Counted from the stretch's first letter, positions 39,012 to 47,798 are shown. The stretch: DNA of 64,000 nt from Acinetobacter populi (GCF_002174125.1 NZ_NEXX01000001.1:744001-808000); one strand, 5' to 3'. Notes: generated from the letters alone by a model not told the origin. Numbers and translations are program-made.

Positions 39012-39056
39012 GTACAGAGATTTTGCTCTGTACTTAGGATAGTAACTTAGTTACTA
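39012..39056. promoter_or_regulatory. Two palindromes upstream of the AbiC-like gene
   Basis: GTACAGAG-6 nt-CTCTGTAC (39012-39033) and TAGTAACT-T-AGTTACTA (39040-39056) are perfect dyads placed 45-90 bp before the ATG, between it and the divergent Ash/Rha genes. They are good candidates for operators of the divergent promoters. Confidence 0.55.
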
Positions 39057-39100
39057 TTTACGGGTCAAGTGGGGATGATTTTTTATTTTTTAAGTTAACT

Positions 39101-40180
39101 ATGTCTGAACAAGAAAAACCATTTTATAAAAGTTTTACATTTTTAGGGCTTATCGCAATCGCTGCATCTTGGATTATTATTTATGGCGTTTGGGTTACTT
39201 ACCCTGATCGTATTATGAATGATGATAAATATAATTCAAAAAATTTACCTGAAAATACATGGAAAGGTGTGCCCTATCAAATACCAACTGAAGAAGAAAT
39301 GGCAGGTCGATCATATTATGGTGCTTTAGGTGAAAAGTATGGTACTTATGGTGATATGTATGGATCACTGAATACTTTATTTAGTGGGCTAGCTTTTGCT
39401 ACCTTAATCATTTCACTGTTTTTACAAATGTTGGAATTGAGAGAAACACGTAAGGAACTTGCTAGTCAAAGTCAAGCACTTAAAGATCAAAAAACAGAAT
39501 TTGAAAATCAAACTCAAATTTTGCAAGAGCAAGAAAAAAATGCAAAAACTCAATTGGATATTGTGAATAATCAATTAATTGAATCTAAAAAACAAAATTT
39601 TAATAATCTATTTAATGCCTTATTAGAAGAAAGACGTTTTCGTATTAATAATATGATTATACTCCCACAAAGCCCTGGGGGTGAATCTATTACCAAAGAT
39701 CAGGTTTTTGTATCATATGCTAATAATTTTCTATCAAGAATAGATGGAAAAAATATAACTCTTGAATCTATTTTGGAAAAATTCGATGTAAAAAATAATT
39801 TTAATAATCGTCGAGAGCAGCTATATCAGCATTGGATAAAGTTTGAACATTATGAGACAAGAAACTATGTAATTGGTAATTATTTTAATACATTTATTAA
39901 TTTACTAGATTCAATAGAAGAGTATAAAGATATATTAGATAGATCATATGAAAGTCACATAAATATAATAAAATCCTTATTTACTATACATGAAATTATT
40001 GTATTTTTCTGGGTAGCTTTAATATTTGATAAATATGATAAGTATGTACATAAATACAAGCTACTTGACAAATTACCATATACAAAAGGGTGTGAAATCT
40101 TAGCAAAATCAACCTATAAAATTCAAGCTTTCGGAAATAATCCTGACTGGATAGCAGCCTATAAAGAAAATGATAGTTAA
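39101..40180 (+). CDS. Putative phage abortive infection protein (AbiC-type, putAbiC)
   Basis: 359 residues. Two N-terminal membrane helices (FLGLIAIAASWIIIYGVWV; LFSGLAFATLIISLFLQ) with the linker YGALGEKYGTYGDMYGSLNTLF, then a coiled coil (residues ~120-165: LRETRKELASQSQALKDQKT) and a cytoplasmic domain. This layout is that of the putative phage abortive infection family. Lysogenic cargo that likely blocks competing phages. A+T-richer than the late genes and without a clear ribosome-binding site. Convergent with a tiny ORF directly after its stop. Confidence 0.75.
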   Translation: MSEQEKPFYKSFTFLGLIAIAASWIIIYGVWVTYPDRIMNDDKYNSKNLPENTWKGVPYQIPTEEEMAGRSYYGALGEKYGTYGDMYGSLNTLFSGLAFATLIISLFLQMLELRETRKELASQSQALKDQKTEFENQTQILQEQEKNAKTQLDIVNNQLIESKKQNFNNLFNALLEERRFRINNMIILPQSPGGESITKDQVFVSYANNFLSRIDGKNITLESILEKFDVKNNFNNRREQLYQHWIKFEHYETRNYVIGNYFNTFINLLDSIEEYKDILDRSYESHINIIKSLFTIHEIIVFFWVALIFDKYDKYVHKYKLLDKLPYTKGCEILAKSTYKIQAFGNNPDWIAAYKENDS

Positions 40181-40291
40181 TCACCACCACCGCACAACCT
40201 CAATCAAACGAGCCATAGCATAAATAAAGGCGACAAAAATGATGGCATAGGACATGATGCGTAAAAATTTATACTTAGCGATTGTTTCCAT
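40181..40291 (-). CDS. Tiny membrane protein ORF (36 aa)
   Basis: 36 codons, one hydrophobic helix (IMSYAIIFVAFIYAMARLI) with a WW C-terminus. It ends one base after the AbiC-like stop and starts 11 bp after the next ORF's stop. Ribosome site weak. Third of three tandem tiny ORFs. Confidence 0.35.
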   Translation of the reverse strand: METIAKYKFLRIMSYAIIFVAFIYAMARLIEVVRWW

Positions 40292-40301
40292 AATTTTCTA
40301 T

Positions 40302-40445
40302 CTATACCTGTATCTTTATTTCAAAACATTTATATAAAAATATGTGAATGCGATCAAAAACATAGAAATTACGATTCCTATTTTTTAAAAATAGATCGCC
40401 ATATGCATTCATTTTGCCAACAATGCCTGAATCTTTCGCTGTCAT
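40302..40445 (-). CDS. Tiny ORF (47 aa)
   Basis: 47 codons starting MTAKDSGIVGKMNAYGDLF. The AAAGG 11 nt before its ATG overlaps the stop of the ORF upstream. A run of A and T near 40381-40392 could be a frameshift, since the next frame reads a membrane helix (IGIVISMFLIAFTYFYINVL). Weak call. Confidence 0.3.
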   Translation of the reverse strand: MTAKDSGIVGKMNAYGDLFLKNRNRNFYVFDRIHIFLYKCFEIKIQV

Positions 40446-40459
40446 TTTACCATCTACCT

Positions 40460-40621
40460 TTAATTATTTCGGTCTTTATATTCTATATATAGTCTTAATA
40501 GCTTTGGAGCATGCCAAGTAAGAATACACAGCATAATACAAAAGACGATGAAAAGAATTTTGAGCACTGAAATTGCGTCCATAATTTGCACCAGTAATAC
40601 AATATCTTTGATATAATCCAT
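40460..40621 (-). CDS. Tiny membrane protein ORF (53 aa)
   Basis: 53 codons with a strong single helix (ISVLKILFIVFCIMLCILTW) and charged end (RLYIEYKDRNN). GTGAG lies ~9 nt before the ATG. First of three tandem small ORFs beyond the portal gene. Could be lysis-related or superinfection-related; nothing proves either. Confidence 0.45.
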   Translation of the reverse strand: MDYIKDIVLLVQIMDAISVLKILFIVFCIMLCILTWHAPKLLRLYIEYKDRNN

Positions 40622-40661
40622 CTAGGTTCTCACTTATTGTCTGTGAATTTGTGGGAAACAG

Positions 40662-40699
40662 AAAAGCCGAGAATTACGAGTTCTTGGCTTTTTGCTTTT
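40662..40699. terminator. Hairpin after the portal gene
   Basis: 12-bp stem AAAAGCCGAGAA/TTCTTGGCTTTT with a 7-nt loop, 70 bp past the portal stop. Both strands have moderate T tracts, so it may end the P-Q transcript on the minus strand. Confidence 0.7.
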
Positions 40700-40741
40700 G
40701 GACTAAAATTAATATGATGTTTAGGGTGTGTCTTGCAGGTC

Positions 40742-40768
40742 GTGTTGTCTATTGTCAATACACAACAC
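40742..40768. promoter_or_regulatory. 27-bp operon-junction dyad, copy 1
   Basis: Arms GTGTTGTCTATT and AATACACAACAC with 3 bases between; one mismatch. Starts one base past the portal stop codon and lies before the three tiny minus-strand ORFs. See copies at 43595, 49620 and 55155. Candidate binding site of the Ogr-type activator encoded at 62406. Confidence 0.7.
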
Positions 40769-40769
40769 G

Positions 40770-41765
40770 TCAATCCTTCAGTGGCATCGGATTATCAAAA
40801 CGAATCAACTGTTCCCCTGCCCATTCATTCACAATCGACGATAACCGTACTTGCAATGGGATAATCTCATTTTCAAAATAAATTTGTGATGCTTCCGTTG
40901 GAGATCCAAAGCCAGCAGTATTACTCGGAATGATCCCCATCAACACAGGTGGAATTCGCATCCCTGCTAGGATATCTTCTCGTGTAGTTGACTTGATATT
41001 AAAGAAATCATCCTTTGTCGCCACTTCATTAACAGGGATAATCTGTACGCCCTTATCTTTGCCGTTTGGTGCGTGGATAAAAAGGTTCTTAAAGTTACCA
41101 GGACCTTTTGAATTTTTTACCGCAGTTTGAATCGCATCGGCATCATCTTCGGTAATATTTGGATCATTCATATACAAGATATAACCTGTATGCGATCCAT
41201 TGTTGTAGTACTTGCGACGAAATAGTGTAGCCGACTCATTCAGCAATGCACTTTGCAATACTGCCATCCATTCCGGCACACCGTACACTTCTTGATTAAT
41301 ATCATTTTCAGCAATATGGCAGATATAATTTTTACGATATGGCTGCAATGAATAATCATCTTTAATCAATAAGAATTCATTGTCTTTACTCATTCGCCGG
41401 GTATATTTTGCAATCGAAGCACGATAGTACAGCGGTTCACCCAACCAATTATCTACACGCTCCAGATAAGCATTGGCAAACGTCACAAACTCAAGACACA
41501 GGCGATCAAATTGTTTCAGGTTTAATTTTGGGTGTGGCACAAAATATTTTAACAGTTGGTTTTTCTTGAACTGCAAAGCACTGGGTAAATAGGGATTAGA
41601 TCCAATCGATTTTGCCAACCCATACATATTAAATGGCGTTTCATAATATTGACCATTCCACCAGCATTCCATCATATCCTGTATTTGATAGCCATTTAAG
41701 ACCGGTTCCGGATCGCCAAAGGTAAAGACCATACCATCACTTAGCTTTACGTGTTCATCACTCAT
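40770..41765 (-). CDS. Q: Phage portal protein (P2 gpQ family)
   Basis: 331 residues, PBSX/P2-type portal: VFTFGDPEPVL, YYETPFNMYGLAKS, the GSHTGYILYMNDPNI region and REDILAGMRIPPVLMGIIPSNTAGFGSPTEA. Forms the dodecameric portal at the head vertex. Start overlaps the terminase stop (TAATG), as in the P2 PQ operon. Confidence 0.95.
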   Translation of the reverse strand: MSDEHVKLSDGMVFTFGDPEPVLNGYQIQDMMECWWNGQYYETPFNMYGLAKSIGSNPYLPSALQFKKNQLLKYFVPHPKLNLKQFDRLCLEFVTFANAYLERVDNWLGEPLYYRASIAKYTRRMSKDNEFLLIKDDYSLQPYRKNYICHIAENDINQEVYGVPEWMAVLQSALLNESATLFRRKYYNNGSHTGYILYMNDPNITEDDADAIQTAVKNSKGPGNFKNLFIHAPNGKDKGVQIIPVNEVATKDDFFNIKSTTREDILAGMRIPPVLMGIIPSNTAGFGSPTEASQIYFENEIIPLQVRLSSIVNEWAGEQLIRFDNPMPLKD

Positions 41766-43552
41766 TATCCAATCTCAACTTTTGTTCTACCTGTTTTTGC
41801 GCCCTGGCGTTGGCCAAGCGGTTCATTTTGTAGGGCATGCAATAATGCCCAGGCTAAATCTGCATGTCCGGTTTCTTCAGATCGGCTTGCTTCAAATGTG
41901 AATTGACGACCGGATCCGGTCATGGTTTTTTTGATCGACATTAAACTCATGGCAATATCAATATCACCGGCATCAAATTCAAGTCTTTTATCCTGAACCA
42001 CTTCAAGTCCTTTCATCACCAATAATGTTTTAACTTCTGGTGAATAACTGTATGTGGTTAATGCTGGGAAAAAGACTTTGACCAGTTGGGCTACACCTGT
42101 ACCCATACCTGTCGTATCCAGTCCGATATAAGTCACCCGATATTTTTTACATATTTTTTCAATCACATCGGCTTGCGATTTGAAATCCATGCCTTTGAAT
42201 TGATACTTTTCCAGTACACGGAATTTTGAATATTCATAATCAGGCGGTGCCAGAACAATCAATCCGGCACTGTCGCCTGTTTCCGCTGGATCATAGCCAA
42301 GCCACACCTCTTTGTTGCCGAAAGGTCGATTGAATGCTGGTTTAAAGTCCTTGTACCAGAGTTCCATGCTATCAACCATCAATGGTTGTAAGCTTGCCAA
42401 TGGGAACATTGAGTGACCATCATCGACAAATTCACACATATACAGATTAGAAAATTCATCTGTACTGTTTTCATCGATCAATTCTTCAATATCAAATAAG
42501 TCACAGCCCTGACGTTCGGCATCGTAAATATTAACAATATGTCGCCAAGTACGATCCCCACATAATGCACCGTTTACCAATGCACCATGTGATACATCAA
42601 TTTCAACCTTTTTATCCTTGGTTCGCCCTTTGTTATAGGCTTCACCATTCCAGAACTTATAACCCTCATGGGTTTTGGTGGAAGGGGTGGAAAAATATGT
42701 TTTTTTATAGATTTTTTGAGTTGCCATACCGGAGGCAACTTTTTTCAATTGGGCAAAACCATAAACCCAAAAGAACTCATCAAAATATAAATCGCCGGAG
42801 TAACTTTGCGCTGTCCTGAAATTTGTACCTAAAAAGAATAAACGTACTGTTTCATTGCTTGGCAAAGTAATCACGATCGGATCGCCAGTAAGATCAACTT
42901 CGATTGCCTGCATGACAAAATCTTTGATATATCCCTTGAAGGCGTGTGCCTGGGCTTTTGATGCAGAGATAAAGATTTGATTTCGTCCGGTGGTGATTGC
43001 TTTAATCAAAGCCTCTCGGGCAAAGTAGAAAGTTGCACCAATTTGACGGGATTTAAGCAATATTCGGTTACGTTGATCTACATTGCGGTACCAGACTTTT
43101 TGATAATCGAATAATCCCTCATCAAATTTTTCAATCAGTTGTTCGATTTGTTCTTCTGTCAATGCATTGGGTAAATTTGCTTTTTTGGGTTTAGCATTTC
43201 TATTTTTAATATTCGGATTCAGATCCGCTTCATTGCCACCATTTAAATATTTATCGACCCTAGCCAGACGTTCGACCTGCCGCATTAAACAATCAATTTC
43301 TTTAAAATCATGTGCCGACTTTTGATCCTTCAAAATCAGCATCACCATTCTGGCTTCAAGTGCTTCGGCAATACGACATGCAGGTGCGTCTTTGTCCCAT
43401 TCATCACGGGTTTTCCATGCGTGGACAGTTTTATCATTCTCTTTCAAGAATTCTGCAATCGAACTGATCCGCCAACCCATCCAATATAAAAACTTGGCAT
43501 ACAGTCGGTTATCAAAGGTCAGTATTGGGGATTTTTCGGCGATTTCATTCAT
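41765..43552 (-). CDS. P: Terminase large subunit, ATPase (P2 gpP family)
   Basis: 595 residues. N-terminal small HTH (ISSIAEFLKENDKTVHAWKTRDEW), ATPase core with the Walker A-like LLKSRQIGATFYFAREA and Walker B LYFDEFFWV, and a nuclease-fold C-terminal part (WLGYDPAETGDSAGL, YIGLDTTGMG). Packages DNA into the head. Promoter and dyad copy 2 lie 43 bp upstream. Confidence 0.95.
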   Translation of the reverse strand: MNEIAEKSPILTFDNRLYAKFLYWMGWRISSIAEFLKENDKTVHAWKTRDEWDKDAPACRIAEALEARMVMLILKDQKSAHDFKEIDCLMRQVERLARVDKYLNGGNEADLNPNIKNRNAKPKKANLPNALTEEQIEQLIEKFDEGLFDYQKVWYRNVDQRNRILLKSRQIGATFYFAREALIKAITTGRNQIFISASKAQAHAFKGYIKDFVMQAIEVDLTGDPIVITLPSNETVRLFFLGTNFRTAQSYSGDLYFDEFFWVYGFAQLKKVASGMATQKIYKKTYFSTPSTKTHEGYKFWNGEAYNKGRTKDKKVEIDVSHGALVNGALCGDRTWRHIVNIYDAERQGCDLFDIEELIDENSTDEFSNLYMCEFVDDGHSMFPLASLQPLMVDSMELWYKDFKPAFNRPFGNKEVWLGYDPAETGDSAGLIVLAPPDYEYSKFRVLEKYQFKGMDFKSQADVIEKICKKYRVTYIGLDTTGMGTGVAQLVKVFFPALTTYSYSPEVKTLLVMKGLEVVQDKRLEFDAGDIDIAMSLMSIKKTMTGSGRQFTFEASRSEETGHADLAWALLHALQNEPLGQRQGAKTGRTKVEIG

Positions 43553-43594
43553 GTAGCCATTAAGCCAATTACTACAAAATTAAGCATGTTGGTG

Positions 43595-43621
43595 GTGTTG
43601 TCTATTCGCTATACACAACAA
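43595..43621. promoter_or_regulatory. 27-bp operon-junction dyad, copy 2
   Basis: GTGTTGTCTATT, CGC, then TATACACAACAA. It sits in the divergent gap between P (minus, 43 bp away) and O (plus, 86 bp away), the place of the divergent late promoters of P2. Confidence 0.75.
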
Positions 43622-43707
43622 GGGCTTATTGCGTATTTATCCATTTGTGTCGATTCTGCCAATTATATTTATAGATTGTTATTTTCAATTTTAACGCAGG
43701 ACCCGAC

Positions 43708-44526
43708 ATGTCAGCAGAAAATCAACCAACGGCTAAAAAATCAAAATGGTTTCGTGTAGCCGTCGCCGGTGCATCAATTGATGGCCGCACCATCGAACCG
43801 CAATGGCTCACAGATATGGCTGATACATATAGCCAAAATACCTATGGTGCCCGAATTTGGCTTGAACATTTACGCAGTGCATCACCCGATTCAACTTTTG
43901 GTGCATACGGTGATGTACTTGCACTTAAAACTGAAGAAGTTGAAATCGCCGGTGAGAAAAAACTTGCGTTATTTGCCCAGATCGAAGCCCTTCCACAATT
44001 GCTTGAAGTCAATAAAAAAGGGCAAAAAATTTATACATCCATTGAAGTCAAACCGAATTTCGCCGGCACAGGTAAAACCTATTTAGGTGGACTGGGCATT
44101 ACCGATTCACCTGCATCCATTGGCACCGAAAAACTAAAATTCTCTAGCACATTTGCTGGGATCAAGTTTGGTGACGGCCCCGACAATCTGTTCTCGACAC
44201 CGATTGAAGCCAGCATCGAATTTGAAGAAACCCAAGCCAATACAGGTTGGTTCAATAAATTCAAAGCCATGTTCTCCAGCAATGCAGAACAAACCGATGC
44301 CAATTTCTCAAACGTGCAGCAAGCCGTTCAAATGGTTGGCGAACGTCAGGTTGATGTCGAAAAACAATTTGCATCATTGCAAACAGCACATAACGATTTA
44401 GTCGAAAACTTTAAATCACTGAAAACAGATTACGAAACGGTAAAACAGAAACTGGAATCGACCGAGCAACCGGGACAACAGCAGCAATTTAGCCGTGGCA
44501 ATTCAACCGATGTCGTGGACTGCTAA
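43708..44526 (+). CDS. O: Capsid scaffolding protein/protease (P2 gpO family)
   Basis: 272 residues. N-terminal protease part (KSKWFRVAVAGASIDGRTIEPQWLTDMADTY, GITDSPASIGTEKLKF with the catalytic-type Ser region) and a C-terminal coiled-coil scaffold (LQTAHNDLVENFKSLKTDYE). Drives head assembly and cleaves N and L. Confidence 0.93.
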   Translation: MSAENQPTAKKSKWFRVAVAGASIDGRTIEPQWLTDMADTYSQNTYGARIWLEHLRSASPDSTFGAYGDVLALKTEEVEIAGEKKLALFAQIEALPQLLEVNKKGQKIYTSIEVKPNFAGTGKTYLGGLGITDSPASIGTEKLKFSSTFAGIKFGDGPDNLFSTPIEASIEFEETQANTGWFNKFKAMFSSNAEQTDANFSNVQQAVQMVGERQVDVEKQFASLQTAHNDLVENFKSLKTDYETVKQKLESTEQPGQQQQFSRGNSTDVVDC

Positions 44527-44573
44527 ACCGGTCCTTTAAATTTTTACGATTAACCAGATTTTGAGATAAAAAA

Positions 44574-45590
44574 ATGCGTAATGACACCCGATTAAGATTT
44601 AATGCAGCAATGACACAACTGGCCACGCTCAACGGAGTTTCCAGTGTTACCGAAAAATTTACTGTCAGCCCGACAATTGCACAGAAAATTGAAGGACAGA
44701 TTCAGGAAAAAGTCCAATTTCTCGGCATGATCAATGTTGAAGAAGTGATAGATCAAACAGCGGAAGTGCTTGGCTTAGGCATGGGTTCAACCGTTGCAGG
44801 ACGTACAGATACCAGTGGTACCGGTGAACGTACTGCAATTGATCCATCCAACATCAGCCGTAAACGTGTCTATTTCTGCCGTCAAACCAATTTCGATACA
44901 GCAATCCGCTACAACCGACTTGACATGTGGGCACATAAACCTAATTTCTACCCATTGTTTAAAGATCAGATTCAAACCCAGCAAGGTCTGGATCGTATCA
45001 TGATCGGCTGGAATGGTACGTCTGCCGCTGAAACAACCAACCGAGCAACCAATCCACTATTACAAGACGTCAATATCGGCTGGCTGCAAAAAATCCGTAC
45101 AGATGCACCGACGCAACACATGACTGAAGGCGTGGAAGATTCCGGGAAAATTACCGTTGGTGCAACAGGTGACTATAAAAATCTGGATGCATTGGTACAA
45201 AATATTGCCGATGAATATATCCATCCGATTTTTCGAGATGGTACCGATTTAGTCGTCATTGTCGGTCGTAACTTGCTCAATGAAAAGAATTTCCGCATTA
45301 CCAACAATGCAGATGACAACGAAAATGTTTTGGCAGGCCAAGTTTTGGTATCACAGATTCAGATCGGTGGATTAAAAGCTGTCCGAGTGCCGTACTTCCC
45401 GGAAAATGCAATTCTTATCACCAGCCTGGATAACTTGTCGATTTATTGGCAAAAAGGTACTCGTCGTCGTCACATCATTGATGAACCGAAAAAAGACCAG
45501 ATCGCAAACTATGAATCGGTGAATGAAGACTATGTCGTAGAAGAATACGAAAAAGTTGCATTTGCAGAAAATATCGAATTTATTGACTAA
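44574..45590 (+). CDS. N: Major capsid protein (P2 gpN family)
   Basis: 338 residues, close to P2 gpN. Opening MRNDTRLRFNAAMTQLATLNG and the stretch FYPLFKDQIQTQQGLDRIMIGWNGTSAAETT are typical. Builds the icosahedral shell after cleavage by gpO. Confidence 0.95.
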   Translation: MRNDTRLRFNAAMTQLATLNGVSSVTEKFTVSPTIAQKIEGQIQEKVQFLGMINVEEVIDQTAEVLGLGMGSTVAGRTDTSGTGERTAIDPSNISRKRVYFCRQTNFDTAIRYNRLDMWAHKPNFYPLFKDQIQTQQGLDRIMIGWNGTSAAETTNRATNPLLQDVNIGWLQKIRTDAPTQHMTEGVEDSGKITVGATGDYKNLDALVQNIADEYIHPIFRDGTDLVVIVGRNLLNEKNFRITNNADDNENVLAGQVLVSQIQIGGLKAVRVPYFPENAILITSLDNLSIYWQKGTRRRHIIDEPKKDQIANYESVNEDYVVEEYEKVAFAENIEFID

Positions 45591-45602
45591 GGTAATTTAA
45601 CG

Positions 45603-46268
45603 ATGATGTCACCAGCAAAACGCCATCGTTTAAAGGTTCTGGCGGAGCAACAAGCGACCGCCATGACCGATGACTTTGGCGGTTACAACAAAGATGCCAG
45701 CGCATATCAGTTGCAGCTTAAAGAACTGACCAACGACAAAATTCGGCTCAAGGGCATTGAATCAATTCAAACCAAAATTGAAGAAAAGCGCAAACTTGTT
45801 CCGAAATACATGCCATACGTCAAGGGTGTAATCAAGGCTGACAAACCAGTTGATGACCTCATTGTCACGACAATGATGGTCTGGTGTATCGACACCGGTT
45901 TTTATCATCTGGCGTTGATGATTGGCAACTTTGTCCTAAAACATAATTTAAAAATGTCCGACAATTTTTCCCGTTCTACAGCATCAATTTTGGTTGAAGA
46001 ACTTGCCAATGCCGCATTAGAAACACTTAAAAATGATGGTGATTTTGACGTTGGTATTTTAAACAGCGTGTATGACATGACAGATGCATTGGATATGCAC
46101 GATCAAATCCGAGCCAAGTTATACCATGCGATCGGCAAGCTGTATCTAAAAATGGAGAAAGGTCAATACGCCGTCGAATTTTTAAAAATGGCTTTGGCCA
46201 AAAATCCAAAGATCGCTGCCAAACAGGAACTTAAATCTGCGGAAAAACTGGCAGCAGAACAAACGTAA
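45603..46268 (+). CDS. M: Terminase endonuclease subunit (P2 gpM family)
   Basis: 221 residues to a TAA. MMSPAKRHRLKVLAEQQAT start and DDLIVTTMMVWCIDTGFY fit gpM, which cuts cos DNA. A second ATG follows at once. The frame stays open for 37 further codons after the TAA, see next entry. Confidence 0.92.
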   Translation: MMSPAKRHRLKVLAEQQATAMTDDFGGYNKDASAYQLQLKELTNDKIRLKGIESIQTKIEEKRKLVPKYMPYVKGVIKADKPVDDLIVTTMMVWCIDTGFYHLALMIGNFVLKHNLKMSDNFSRSTASILVEELANAALETLKNDGDFDVGILNSVYDMTDALDMHDQIRAKLYHAIGKLYLKMEKGQYAVEFLKMALAKNPKIAAKQELKSAEKLAAEQT

Positions 46269-46382
46269 CAGACCCAACAACCAGCAGCTGAACAATCCGA
46301 ACAACACGATTCAACACTATTGCTCAATCCCAACGGTACTCCCGTTGTCGATGATCATGGCAATCAGGTTGAAGCATCTTAA
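46269..46382 (+). pseudogene. In-frame extension of the gpM frame past its TAA
   Basis: Directly after the TAA the same frame reads QTQQPAAEQSEQHDSTLLLN and on to VDDHGNQVEAS before a second TAA. The Gln/Ala/Glu-rich text continues the style of the gpM C-terminus (AEKLAAEQT), so it looks like an original tail cut off by a nonsense change, or a readthrough tail. Confidence 0.55.
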
Positions 46383-46402
46383 CGAGTGCACCCGCACCAC
46401 CT

Positions 46403-46466
46403 GGGCGGCAGAGTTCAAAGCTTAATATTTCCAAAATACTTGATGCTATTGAACTCTCCACCGCCC
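46403..46466 (+). other. Long-range hairpin between M and L
   Basis: GGGCGG-CA-GAGTTCAA pairs with TTGAACTC-TCCA-CCGCCC across a 30-nt loop, giving 6 + 8 bp with an internal bulge. No T tract, so it is more likely an mRNA structure that sets L translation or stability than a terminator. Confidence 0.5.
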
Positions 46467-46487
46467 ACCCTATTTTGAGATTAGATC

Positions 46488-46949
46488 ATGAGCTTTACCA
46501 GCCTCGTCGCAAATGGTGCACAAGATAAAAATCCAGATGTCATCGTCTTGAATAATGGATTTTTTCCCGATGTCAGTACCGAAAAAGTCCGTCAGGTCAG
46601 TCGGCTGGATGGCAGCGTCACCAATGATCGTTTAATTCATGAAATCCAGAACGCTATTCTTGAATGCAACCGTTTGTTGCTTCCGCTGCGAGTAAAAGCA
46701 GCTTCACTTGCAGAATTAAATACAGATTTTATCGGCGGTGAAGGCGATAAAGACATTCTGTATTTTCGTGCAATTGCAGCCTGTTGTGCTGCCCTATTAC
46801 TTGAAAAATACCGCAGTTTCGACTCATCCGGTGATGGCCAAAATCGTGCCGATGATGTTGGAATTTCCGCAGCAGAACATCGACGTAATCAACGCTTTGC
46901 CATTCGTGATTTGCTCGGTGAAACCCGATTAACGGTGGTATTGCTATGA
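46488..46949 (+). CDS. L: Head completion protein (P2 gpL family)
   Basis: 153 residues. AVNGAQDKNP-like N-terminus and the C-terminal block ADDVGISAAEHRRNQRFAIRDLLGETRLTVVLL are the gpL signature. Joins the filled head to the connector. Its TGA overlaps the X start (ATGA). Confidence 0.92.
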   Translation: MSFTSLVANGAQDKNPDVIVLNNGFFPDVSTEKVRQVSRLDGSVTNDRLIHEIQNAILECNRLLLPLRVKAASLAELNTDFIGGEGDKDILYFRAIAACCAALLLEKYRSFDSSGDGQNRADDVGISAAEHRRNQRFAIRDLLGETRLTVVLL

Positions 46950-47155
46950 AAATCTCAACCATTCAAGGCGACACAGTAGATCTGATTTGCTGGAAACATT
47001 ATGGCCAGAGTTCAGGCATGGTCGAACAGGTTTTAAATGCCAATCCACATTTAGCCGGCTTAGATCCAATTTTACCCATCGGTACAGAGATTGATTTACC
47101 CGAAATATCCAACAATCAACAAGATTCCAAAGCCACGATTCAGCTTTGGGATTAA
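46946..47155 (+). CDS. X: Tail protein X (LysM-like)
   Basis: 69 residues; QGDTVDLICWKHYG...VLNANPHLAGLDPILPIGTEIDLP is a LysM-type fold as in P2 gpX, an essential tail protein. Confidence 0.93.
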   Translation: MKISTIQGDTVDLICWKHYGQSSGMVEQVLNANPHLAGLDPILPIGTEIDLPEISNNQQDSKATIQLWD

Positions 47156-47166
47156 GGATCTCAATA

Positions 47167-47526
47167 ATGGCAGAACCAACAACAACTGCGGCAGCAACAG
47201 CAATTACCATCAGTGCCGCATCATTTCTCCCCTTTGTCAATGGAAATGCTTTGCTGGGGGCGGTCTTTGGTGCTGCATTATTTGCAACCACCAAAAAAGA
47301 CTTAAAACCATTACAACGCTTAATGACCATGGTCATTGCAACTGGCATTGGTTATTTACTTACACCCGAGATTACAGCACGTTCATTCGTCAATAATGAT
47401 GCAACAGCAGGCATGATCGCTGCCATTTTTTCGTTACCAATCATCTTAAAAGTCATGGTCTGGGTGGATCAATCTAACCTGTCAGACATTATCAATAAAA
47501 TTTTTCGTGGTGGAGGTACATCATGA
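47167..47526 (+). CDS. Putative holin-like membrane protein
   Basis: 119 residues from ATG 47167 (AAGGA 9 nt before). Three to four hydrophobic segments (AASFLPFVNGNALLGAVFGA; MTMVIATGIGYLL; GMIAAIFSLPIILKVMVWV). It takes the place of P2 Y (holin). Overlaps the next gene by 4 bp. Confidence 0.7.
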   Translation: MAEPTTTAAATAITISAASFLPFVNGNALLGAVFGAALFATTKKDLKPLQRLMTMVIATGIGYLLTPEITARSFVNNDATAGMIAAIFSLPIILKVMVWVDQSNLSDIINKIFRGGGTS

Positions 47527-47798
47527 TCGAAGTCATTTTTCAACTGATTGCACTCATTGCATATCTGTTCTGCGGCATCCGGATTATTTGTTTCGACACA
47601 TCCGGTTTACGTCAACGCCAGGGATATTCAGTTCTGGCAACGATTCTGATTGCTGCCTTTATCGGGCAAAGTGTCCATATCCTATTTTTTAAGGATCCGG
47701 TCACCCTTTGGGATGCAATTTTTGCAGTACTACTAGCCGTCCTTATTTGGCGATCCAAAGGTAATGTGGCAAAACTCATCTGGAGTACAACATCATGA
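47523..47798 (+). CDS. Phage holin-family protein
   Basis: 91 residues, three helices (VIFQLIALIAYLFCGIRII; SVLATILIAAFIGQSVHIL; WDAIFAVLLAVLIW). Pattern fits the phage holin family seen before endolysins in P2-like prophages. Coupled by ATGA overlaps on both sides. Confidence 0.75.
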   Translation: MIEVIFQLIALIAYLFCGIRIICFDTSGLRQRQGYSVLATILIAAFIGQSVHILFFKDPVTLWDAIFAVLLAVLIWRSKGNVAKLIWSTTS

